From an uncultured bacterium (GTDB lineage: Bacteria; Bacillota; Clostridia; Lachnospirales; Lachnospiraceae), in assembly GCA_905216215.1 (NCBI GenBank), contig CAJMSZ010000072.1:1-5486 (forward strand): DNA of 5,486 nt, given 5' to 3'. Positions 1 to 4,973 of this stretch are shown here, one piece after another (position 1 is the stretch's first letter; the number at the start of each line of letters is the position of its first letter). The notes under the pieces were generated by a model that was not told where the DNA came from, did not search any database, and saw only the letters and a list, made by a program, of their open reading frames with translations. The position numbers were made by a program, and so were the translations under genes.

Positions 1-384
1 CACACGACCTGCAACAGATAATGGTCTGTCAAGCCACGTTGCGCAAAGCATCCCACCGTAGCCTTCTGTATTCAGCTGGGTATACTTTCCTCTTACCTCA
101 AGTTCTGCATTTTCTTTTACCTTAAATGTAGGGGAATCGCTGTGGGATGCCACAACCTGAAAGCCATACTCATCTAATTCCGTTCCAACCTGAAATGCAA
201 TAATACTGGAACCATTTCTTGTGACAAAATATTTTCCGCCCGGAGAAATCGTCCATTCTTTTCCTTCTAACAGCTCCACATATTCATTCGCTATCAGTTC
301 TTCTTTGATATTCTGAACAGCATGAAATGCAGAAGGACTGTTTTTTAAAAATGTCAGCATATTTTTGGATATTTCTTTATACAT
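1..384 (-). CDS. M18 family metallo-aminopeptidase, N-terminal part (cut by window edge)
   Basis: The first 128 codons are open to the left edge, so the C-terminal part is missing; M18 enzymes are usually about 430-480 residues. M18 peptidases are cytoplasmic, dodecameric, di-zinc (or cobalt) exopeptidases that remove N-terminal residues, often acidic ones, from peptides. Visible evidence: the ASHSDSPTFKVK segment, with H81 and D83, matches the family's first metal-ligand motif. The ATWLDRPLSVAGRV segment (residues about 115-128) matches the conserved TWFDRDLSVAGRV block next to the active site. The ATG at 384 is preceded by AAGGAGAG (393-400) at a suitable distance and begins MYKEISKNMLTFLKNSPSAF, a typical M18 start. 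It has its own promoter about 40 nt upstream. Substrate preference cannot be judged from this fragment. I am confident of the family, less so of the exact subfamily (ApeB/LAP4-like). Confidence 0.93.
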   Translation of the reverse strand, partial: MYKEISKNMLTFLKNSPSAFHAVQNIKEELIANEYVELLEGKEWTISPGGKYFVTRNGSSIIAFQVGTELDEYGFQVVASHSDSPTFKVKENAELEVRGKYTQLNTEGYGGMLCATWLDRPLSVAGRV

Positions 385-421
385 CACTATGCCTCTCCTT
401 CTACGTTAATCAACGCAGTGG

Positions 422-450
422 ATTATAACACATTTCTTCTTTTTTCACCA
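422..450 (-). promoter_or_regulatory. Extended -10 promoter for the M18 aminopeptidase gene
   Basis: Read on the minus strand, 430-422 is TGTTATAAT, a perfect TATAAT with the TGn extension. The best -35 at 17-bp spacing (450-445, TGGTGA) is weak, matching 3 of 6, which is typical where an extended -10 compensates. The predicted start is near 415, giving a leader of about 30 nt before the RBS and ATG. A 12-bp inverted repeat (CGTT-AATC-AACG, 404-415) sits at the predicted start; it could be an operator or a chance match. Confidence 0.7.
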
Positions 451-493
451 CTCTTTTCCTAAGATTTCTTATGGATTTCACCCACATTTTTCT

Positions 494-865
494 TTAAGAC
501 ATCATTCCGCCTGCCATTCCGCCTGCCATGCAGAACAGAAATGCAAGCAACCATTCCATCCCTTGAAAAGAAGAACGATATACACCGAAGGAAATACAGG
601 CCAGAAAGAAAAAATATAAAATTCCCACAGTCATCCCCCACAAAAACCGTCTTACTTTCGCCTTTTTCCCTATAAAAAATCCCCCAACAAAAGCAGACAG
701 TATATAGGTCAGAATAATCCCTATCTGTACTGTCTGCTCCGATAAATCAAACTTGTATAGCAAAAAGCTAAGTCCAAATAACATGACACAACTTACTGCA
801 TACGCTGCAAGAAGCGACTTGATAAACCAGCTAATCCGGGTTTCATTTTCCTTCTTTCTTTCCAT
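494..865 (-). CDS. TIGR04086/DUF3792 (YrzE-like) four-helix membrane protein
   Basis: A complete 123-residue protein. Four hydrophobic segments are visible: about 14-37, 46-66, 74-95 and 103-121. A charged N-terminus (MERKKENETR) and a basic loop KKAKVRR (67-73) lie between helices 2 and 3. The glycine pattern AFVGGFFIGKKAK after helix 2, the length and the GG-rich last helix fit the TIGR04086/DUF3792 family (YrzE in Bacillus subtilis), whose function is unknown. No catalytic residue is apparent. The start at 865 is supported by AAGGAGGG (872-879) with about 7 nt spacing. It lies 82 nt after the exporter genes in the same direction. No clear terminator separates them, so it may be read from that operon; only a weak candidate promoter (about 915-943) is visible. 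The C-terminus carries a small GGMAGG duplication. The family is inferred from sequence character, not from a search. Confidence 0.8.
   Translation of the reverse strand: MERKKENETRISWFIKSLLAAYAVSCVMLFGLSFLLYKFDLSEQTVQIGIILTYILSAFVGGFFIGKKAKVRRFLWGMTVGILYFFFLACISFGVYRSSFQGMEWLLAFLFCMAGGMAGGMMS
504..527. repeat. Perfect 12-bp tandem duplication inside the YrzE-like gene
   Basis: The unit attccgcctgcc occurs twice back to back (504-515 and 516-527). It is in frame and encodes the doubled GGMAGGMA-type stretch near the C-terminus of the last membrane helix. Its length is a multiple of three, so gain or loss of a copy would keep the reading frame. Confidence 0.85.
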
Positions 866-947
866 AACATTCCCTCCTTGTCTTTCTAAAAGAATTTATG
901 AAAAAAAACGCAAAAATATTCCCACTCTTTTCTACTGGTCCAAATTT

Positions 948-2690
948 TTAAAACTGGCTTCGATAAAGTTGCTGATAAAATCCGCCCTGTTTTAACAAAG
1001 TTTCATGATTTCCCTGTTCAATGATTTTTCCATCCCGCATAACAAGAATCAAATCAGCCTCCTTGATTGTCGAAAGTCGATGTGCCACAATAAAGCTGGT
1101 TCTATCTTCCATCAGTTTTGTAAAAGCTTCCTGTATCTTCATCTCTGTTCTCGTATCAATGGATGAAGTTGCTTCATCCAGAATCAGCATTTTCGGATTA
1201 CTTAACATAACTCTTGCAATACACAGCAACTGTTTTTGTCCCTGAGACAGATTTCCGCCATCTTCCGAAATGTAAGTATCATAGCCTTGCGGAAGTCTGC
1301 GGATGAACGCATCTGCATAAGCTGCCTTTGACGCAGCAAGCATTTCTTCTTCCGTTGCTTCCGGTCTGCCCATACAGATATTTTCCCGAATCGTGCCGGA
1401 TTTCAGCCATGTTTCCTGAAGTACCATACCATATCCGGTACGAAGACTTTTTCTTGTTATTTTCTGAATGTCAATCTTATCCACAGATATATGTCCGCTC
1501 TTTACCTCATAGAAACGCATAAGCAGATTAATCAATGTAGTCTTTCCACAACCCGTAGGCCCTACAATTGCAATTCTTTGTCCGGACTGTACGTGAAGAT
1601 TGAAATTTTCAATTAATTTCTGCTCCGGCAAATAAGAGAAACAAACATCCTTTATCTCAACTTCACCGGAAATATCTGTCAAATCCACTGCATTTTCTGC
1701 ATCCGGAATCTGAGGTTCTTCCTCAATCAAATCAAAAATACGCTGTGCACAGGCAATGGCATTCTGAAGTTCTGTAATTACTCCGGTAATTTCATTAAAA
1801 GGCTTTGTATACTGGTTGGCATAGCTTAAGAAGCATGATAACTGCCCAACACTCATATAACCACGGATTACGCTTAGTGCACCGGTAAAACCAACACCTG
1901 TATAAACCAAACTATTTACAAAACGGGTACAGGGATTTGTCAGGGAAGAAAAGAAAATTGCCTTTAAAGAACAATCTCTTAATTTCTCATTTATCTCTCC
2001 GAATTCCCGAAGGACGTCCTCGCCTTTTCCAAACGCCTGCACTACTTTCTGGTTTTCAATCATTTCGTCGATTAATCCGGTCTGTTTTCCCCTTGTCTCC
2101 GACTGAAGCTTAAACATCGAGAATGTACGCTTGGAAATAAAATTTGCAACCAGAAAAGAAACCGGTGTGATTACTACCACTACCATAGTAATTTTCACAT
2201 TAATGGAAAGCATGAAACATAAGGTTCCTATAATTGTGGCTACTGCCGTAAATATCTGTGTAAACCCCATCAGAAGTCCATCTGCAAATTGATCTACATC
2301 TGCAATTATCCGGCTCACAATCTCCCCATGAGCATGTCCATCAATATATTTCAGTGGAAGTATCTCCAGTTTTTCAAACGCTTCATTTCGAATATCCTGC
2401 ACTACCTGATAAGTCATCTTATTATTACAGATATTCATAACCCACTGTACAAGTGCAATCAAAAGGGTTGCAGCACCAATTTTAGCTAAAATTTGAAAGA
2501 CTCTGGTAAACGCTACCTGCCCCGGTCCAATAATATAATCAATCGCATTTCCGGTAAGTTTTGGAACATATAGAGTAAGTGCAACACTTGCCATAGCCAT
2601 CAAAATCGAAATCATTACAAAAATCCGATATCTGCCAAGGTAACAAAATACCTTTTTTATAGTCTGAGTCTGGCTCTTTTTATTCTGCAT
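948..2690 (-). CDS. Heterodimeric ABC exporter, subunit with the catalytic ATPase residues
   Basis: A 580-residue half-transporter: an N-terminal six-helix ABC exporter domain (about 15-320) fused to an ATPase domain (about 343-580). Motifs: Walker A GPTGCGKTT (377-385), Q-loop Q425, signature LSQGQ (481-485), Walker B MLILDE with catalytic E506, D-loop SSID (509-512) and switch H537. Walker A, Walker B and switch are canonical, but the signature has Q in place of the first G of LSGGQ. That matches TM288-type subunits, which contribute the faulty signature to the partner's degenerate site. It should pair with the product of the gene just upstream in the membrane and export lipids or drugs; the substrate is not visible. 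The ATG at 2690 is chosen because AGGAGG (2700-2705) lies 9 nt before it. The ATG at 2699 abuts that RBS and the one at 2774 lies deep in the upstream gene. The start overlaps the previous stop by 11 nt, which suggests translational coupling. Confidence 0.95.
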   Translation of the reverse strand: MQNKKSQTQTIKKVFCYLGRYRIFVMISILMAMASVALTLYVPKLTGNAIDYIIGPGQVAFTRVFQILAKIGAATLLIALVQWVMNICNNKMTYQVVQDIRNEAFEKLEILPLKYIDGHAHGEIVSRIIADVDQFADGLLMGFTQIFTAVATIIGTLCFMLSINVKITMVVVVITPVSFLVANFISKRTFSMFKLQSETRGKQTGLIDEMIENQKVVQAFGKGEDVLREFGEINEKLRDCSLKAIFFSSLTNPCTRFVNSLVYTGVGFTGALSVIRGYMSVGQLSCFLSYANQYTKPFNEITGVITELQNAIACAQRIFDLIEEEPQIPDAENAVDLTDISGEVEIKDVCFSYLPEQKLIENFNLHVQSGQRIAIVGPTGCGKTTLINLLMRFYEVKSGHISVDKIDIQKITRKSLRTGYGMVLQETWLKSGTIRENICMGRPEATEEEMLAASKAAYADAFIRRLPQGYDTYISEDGGNLSQGQKQLLCIARVMLSNPKMLILDEATSSIDTRTEMKIQEAFTKLMEDRTSFIVAHRLSTIKEADLILVMRDGKIIEQGNHETLLKQGGFYQQLYRSQF

Positions 2691-4416
2691 CTTTCTCATC
2701 CTCCTCTGGGAACTGAGAATAATAAATTTCCCGATATACTTCGCAGGATTGCAAAAGTTCCTCATGCCTTCCATATCCTACGAGCTTTCCATCATCCAAA
2801 ACCAGAATCTTATCTGCCTGCAAAAGGGACGATGCCCTCTGTGAAACAATGAATAAAGTTGGTTTCTTTTTCATTTTTCCAAGGGCATGTCTAAGTTTCG
2901 CGTCAGTGGCAAAATCAAGTGCAGATACACTGTCATCCAATATCAGAATCTCCGGCTTACGCGCCAGTGCCCTGGCAATTGTCAACCGTTGTCTCTGACC
3001 ACCGGATAAATTCTTTCCTCCCTGTTCAATCTGGAACTGCATTTTCTGTTCTTTTGCTTCGACAAATTCTTTGGATTGGGAGATTTCTAATGCTTCTTCC
3101 AATTCTTCTTTCGTTGCATCTGGATTGCCCCATCTTAAATTTTCTTCGATGGTTCCTTTAAACAGAACTGCCTTCTGGGGTACAATTCCAATATGTTTCC
3201 GCAAATTTTCTACTTCATAATCCGAAATGTCTTTTCCGGCAATTTTCACTTTTCCTTCTGTAGCATCGTAAAATCTTGGAATCAGATGAACCAGTGAAGT
3301 TTTACCAGAACCGGTTCCTCCAATAATACCTACCGTTTCTCCCTTCTTTACAGAGAACGAAATATCGGAGAGAGCCGCTTCCCCGGCATCTTTATATGCC
3401 AGAGATACATGTTGGAATTCCACCATCGGACATTCTGTCGGCTCTTTCCATTCATCTTCTCCATTTGCCATGGAATTTTCCACAGCAAGCACACTGGCAA
3501 CACGATTTCCACAGGCAATGGCTTTGGTTGTAGAAATCAACAGATTGGCAAGCTTTACCAGCTCGATTAAAATCTGAGACATATAATTGACCAGCGCCAC
3601 CACCTGTCCCTGAGACAGGATTCCTATGTTTACCCGGATTGCACCTATGTAAATCAGCGCCATGATTGCCGCATTTACAATAATATACGTCAATGGATTA
3701 AGTAATGCCGAAATACGACCTACAAATTTCTGGGCATCTGTCAGCAGTTCATTGGTATCTTCAAACTGCTTCCGCTCACTTTCCTCTTTGTGAAATGCAC
3801 GAATCACACGGACTCCCGTCAAATTTTCTCTTGTCACAAGGAGTACCTTGTCCAGATAGCTCTGCACCTTTTTATATAAAGGCATGGTGACAAGCATAAT
3901 TCCAAACACAATTACAGACAAAAGCGGAATGGCAACCACAAAAACAAGTGCTGCTCTACTATCCACCGTAAATGCCATAATCATAGCACCAAATACAATA
4001 AACGGTGAGCGCATAAACAATCGTAATACCAAGTTAACCCCTGTCTGGATTTGGTTTAAATCACTTGTCATCCTCGTTATCAAAGTAGAGGTACCCAAAT
4101 GGTCCATCTCAGTGTAACTGAATTTCTGAATATGTTCAAACAGTACATACCGTAGTTCTGTTGCAAACCCTGTTGCCGCTTTGGCCGCAAAATACTGTGC
4201 AGTCACAGAACATACGAGTCCGATAATGCCAAGTGCAATCATAACCAGACACATCTTTATCACATATGCTGTATTTCCCGCCACAATTCCAACATCTATA
4301 ATAGAAGCCATTACAAGTGGAACGAACAGTTCAAAAGAAGCTTCCAGCATTTTAAATAGCGGAGCAAGAATTGACTCCTTTTTATATTTTTTTAAATATT
4401 TCAGTAAAGATTTCAT
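2680..4416 (-). CDS. Heterodimeric ABC exporter, subunit with the degenerate ATPase site
   Basis: A 578-residue half-transporter with a six-helix exporter domain (about 12-315) followed by an ATPase domain (about 331-578). Motifs: Walker A GGTGSGKTS (366-374), Q-loop Q414, canonical signature LSGGQ (470-474), Walker B ILILDD (490-495), D-loop SALD (498-501). Two key residues differ from active ABC ATPases: D495 replaces the catalytic Glu after Walker B, and Q526 replaces the switch His (IVSQR instead of IVAHR). Both changes are known in TM287/LmrC/BmrC-type partners, so this subunit's own ATP site should hydrolyse poorly while its intact signature completes the partner's active site. First gene of the pair. 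The ATG at 4416 is chosen because GAAGGA (4424-4429) lies about 7 nt before it and MKSLLKYLKKYKKE is a typical start. An in-frame ATG at 4506 would add 30 residues of odd composition and would place the -10 promoter element inside the gene. Export substrate unknown; multidrug export is plausible. Confidence 0.95.
   Translation of the reverse strand: MKSLLKYLKKYKKESILAPLFKMLEASFELFVPLVMASIIDVGIVAGNTAYVIKMCLVMIALGIIGLVCSVTAQYFAAKAATGFATELRYVLFEHIQKFSYTEMDHLGTSTLITRMTSDLNQIQTGVNLVLRLFMRSPFIVFGAMIMAFTVDSRAALVFVVAIPLLSVIVFGIMLVTMPLYKKVQSYLDKVLLVTRENLTGVRVIRAFHKEESERKQFEDTNELLTDAQKFVGRISALLNPLTYIIVNAAIMALIYIGAIRVNIGILSQGQVVALVNYMSQILIELVKLANLLISTTKAIACGNRVASVLAVENSMANGEDEWKEPTECPMVEFQHVSLAYKDAGEAALSDISFSVKKGETVGIIGGTGSGKTSLVHLIPRFYDATEGKVKIAGKDISDYEVENLRKHIGIVPQKAVLFKGTIEENLRWGNPDATKEELEEALEISQSKEFVEAKEQKMQFQIEQGGKNLSGGQRQRLTIARALARKPEILILDDSVSALDFATDAKLRHALGKMKKKPTLFIVSQRASSLLQADKILVLDDGKLVGYGRHEELLQSCEVYREIYYSQFPEEDEKDAE
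2700..2705 (-). promoter_or_regulatory. Ribosome binding site that fixes the start of the second ABC subunit
   Basis: AGGAGG on the minus strand lies inside the last codons of the upstream ABC gene, 9 nt before the ATG at 2690 and 0 nt before the ATG at 2699. The spacing selects 2690, giving a protein that begins MQNKKSQTQTIKKVF and overlaps the upstream stop codon by 11 nt. Confidence 0.8.
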
Positions 4417-4486
4417 TTGCTTTTCCTTCACGTTCACGTTAAGTAAATTATTTCCTAATCTCCTATAACATCTCTCAATTTTTATT

Positions 4487-4515
4487 ATTATAACTTTTTC
4501 ATTCATAAATGTATA
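4487..4515 (-). promoter_or_regulatory. Candidate promoter of the ABC exporter operon
   Basis: On the minus strand a perfect TATAAT (4492-4487) lies 17 nt after TATACA (4515-4510, 4 of 6 matches to the -35 consensus), giving a start near 4480 and a leader of about 64 nt. It lies in very AT-rich DNA, where such motifs also arise by chance. A second possibility is TGATATGAT at about 4563-4555 (extended -10, weak -35). No regulator gene is next to it in the window. The leader holds a short direct repeat AACGTG-AACGTG just before the RBS. Confidence 0.5.
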
Positions 4516-4580
4516 TATAATTCCAATATTTTATATTTACAATTCAAAAATGGTATCATATCAGAGCAGGTGGTTTATTT

Positions 4581-4631
4581 GTTCTCCAAAGTTCCGTTTT
4601 TCGGATCGCGAAAAACTCCTCAATTGAGAAC
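4581..4631. repeat. Nested inverted repeat between the RNA locus and the exporter promoter
   Basis: An outer 6-bp pair, GTTCTC (4581-4586) and GAGAAC (4626-4631), encloses an inner 8-bp hairpin, GTTTTTCG (4596-4603) and CGAAAAAC (4609-4616) with a 5-nt loop. The palindrome CTCAATTGAG (4619-4628) overlaps the right arm and would compete with it. Immediately to the right, AGGGC-TTT-GCCCT (4632-4644) forms another small hairpin. There is no T-run directly after the hairpin on either strand, so it is not a standard terminator. It could be a recombination or protein-binding site, or part of a read-through leader. Function unknown. Confidence 0.6.
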
Positions 4632-4647
4632 AGGGCTTTGCCCTAAC

Positions 4648-4728
4648 AAAAAGAGCCGGTACACAGCACATCAAATCGGCGGGAAAAAATCTCTCGCTTT
4701 ATCTTTGATGAAACTATGTACCGGCTCT
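4648..4728 (-). terminator. Intrinsic terminator with a long, internally folded loop
   Basis: A perfect 12-bp inverted repeat, agagccggtaca (4652-4663) and tgtaccggctct (4717-4728), ends in TTTTTG on the minus strand (4652-4647). No T-run follows in the plus direction, so it acts for minus-strand transcripts. The 53-nt interior is itself paired: catcaaa (4669-4675) with tttgatg (4704-4710), and inside that gcggg (4679-4683) with ctcgc (4693-4697, one mismatch in the minus-strand RNA). It ends the candidate RNA beginning near 4864 and would insulate the exporter operon from upstream transcription. Confidence 0.75.
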
Positions 4729-4744
4729 GAACTTCAGAAACCTT

Positions 4745-4791
4745 CACTGTCTGCTTTTTCCGTTCCACTGGCAGACAGTGCACTGGAACGG
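4745..4791 (-). other. Predicted H-type pseudoknot in the small RNA
   Basis: Two perfect inverted repeats are interleaved rather than nested. Plus-strand arms: A = cactgtctgc (4745-4754), B = ccgttcca (4760-4767), A' = gcagacagtg (4771-4780), B' = tggaacgg (4784-4791). In the minus-strand RNA this gives an 8-bp stem 1 and a 10-bp stem 2, joined by GUG (3 nt), CAG (3 nt) and an all-A loop (5 nt, 4759-4755). An A-rich third loop is common in real H-type pseudoknots. The loops are short for stems this long, so a few end pairs may open, or the two helices may be alternatives in a switch. A palindrome cagtgcactg (4776-4785) is a third competitor. Confidence 0.65.
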
Positions 4792-4870
4792 CGCAACCGC
4801 AATCTCTTTCGGCGGCTGCCTTGAGTTTCATTCAGATATTCAGTTGTGGCTCTCTAATGAGAGCACATAG

Positions 4871-4900
4871 ATTATACCATACAGAACGCTTGTTCGCCAA
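4871..4900 (-). promoter_or_regulatory. Strong extended -10 promoter of the structured RNA
   Basis: On the minus strand TGGTATAAT (4879-4871) is a perfect TATAAT with the TGn extension. TTGGCG (4900-4895, 4 of 6) serves as -35 at 18-bp spacing. The predicted start, near 4864, falls at the base of the 5' hairpin of the candidate RNA, which supports treating the two as one unit. It lies downstream of the surface-protein gene and its hairpin. Confidence 0.75.
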
Positions 4901-4927
4901 TCTTTTTCGGTATATTGTGACAGGAAA

Positions 4928-4953
4928 GACGACTGCCGTTTCCGATAGCCGCC
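4928..4953 (-). terminator. Hairpin after the surface-protein gene, possible terminator
   Basis: In the minus-strand RNA, 4953-4943 (GGCGGCUAUCG) pairs with 4938-4928 (CGGCAGUCGUC) across a GAAA tetraloop. The stem is 11 positions with three G-U wobbles and one A-C mismatch. The wobbles fit only the minus strand. It starts 21 nt after the stop codon of the anchored protein. The following UUUCC is a poor U-run, so termination may be weak or the hairpin may only protect the mRNA 3' end. Confidence 0.5.
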
Positions 4954-4973
4954 CTTGGGTTAAACATTTGATT

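Larger units (their letters stand above)
4648..4864 (-). ncRNA. Candidate structured small RNA of about 217 nt
   Basis: The segment runs from a predicted start just after a strong extended -10 promoter to an intrinsic terminator. On the minus strand it contains, in order: a 5' hairpin GCTCTC-ATTA-GAGAGC (4864-4849) right at the predicted start; a stem pairing 4812-4817 with 4800-4795 (core GCGG/CCGC), extendable by three pairs across a 2-nt bulge; two interleaved helices that make an H-type pseudoknot (4791-4745); and the 12-bp terminator with a folded loop. The stem includes a position that pairs as U-G only in the minus-strand RNA, which favours that strand. A 62-codon ORF (4643-4831) crosses it, but it lacks a Shine-Dalgarno sequence and every part of it is also paired, so I favour a non-coding RNA. 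I do not recognise the family. It could be an undescribed sRNA, a member of a known clostridial RNA family, or a leader with an attenuator. Confidence 0.6.

Noticed and set aside
458..474. Weak hairpin CCTAAG...CTTATGG after the YrzE-like gene
   Set aside because: The stem is only about four AT-rich pairs plus two C-G pairs across a mismatch, with no T-run on the minus strand. This is not enough to call a terminator.
901..943. Run of eight A (T on the minus strand) after the exporter genes as a terminator, or TTGGAC/AATATT as a promoter for the YrzE-like gene
   Set aside because: No stable hairpin precedes the T-run, and the promoter boxes match the consensus at only 3 and 4 of 6 positions. 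Neither is supported well enough to list.
2691..2774. N-terminal extension of the second ABC subunit to an ATG at 2774 (608 residues)
   Set aside because: It would overlap the upstream gene by 95 bases. The AGGAGG at 2700-2705 lies inside the extension and is well placed for the ATG at 2690. The added residues do not look like an exporter N-terminus.
4417..4506. N-terminal extension of the first ABC subunit to an ATG at 4506
   Set aside because: The extra 30 codons are AT-driven, have no RBS before them and contain the best -10 promoter element. The ATG at 4416 has a good RBS and a family-typical start.
4570..4824. 84-codon plus-strand ORF across the RNA locus
   Set aside because: It has no RBS, reads through every inverted repeat on the strand opposite to the promoter and terminator, and has no recognisable domain. 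It is best explained as a chance frame over structured DNA.
4550..4880. Possible terminal inverted repeats of a small mobile element: ATGGTATCAT at 4550-4559 and the complement of ATGGTATAAT at 4871-4880 (9 of 10 match)
   Set aside because: The similarity stops after 10 bases, there is no flanking target duplication, and the right copy is accounted for by the extended -10 promoter. Chance is the simpler explanation unless multiple copies of the whole block exist in the genome.
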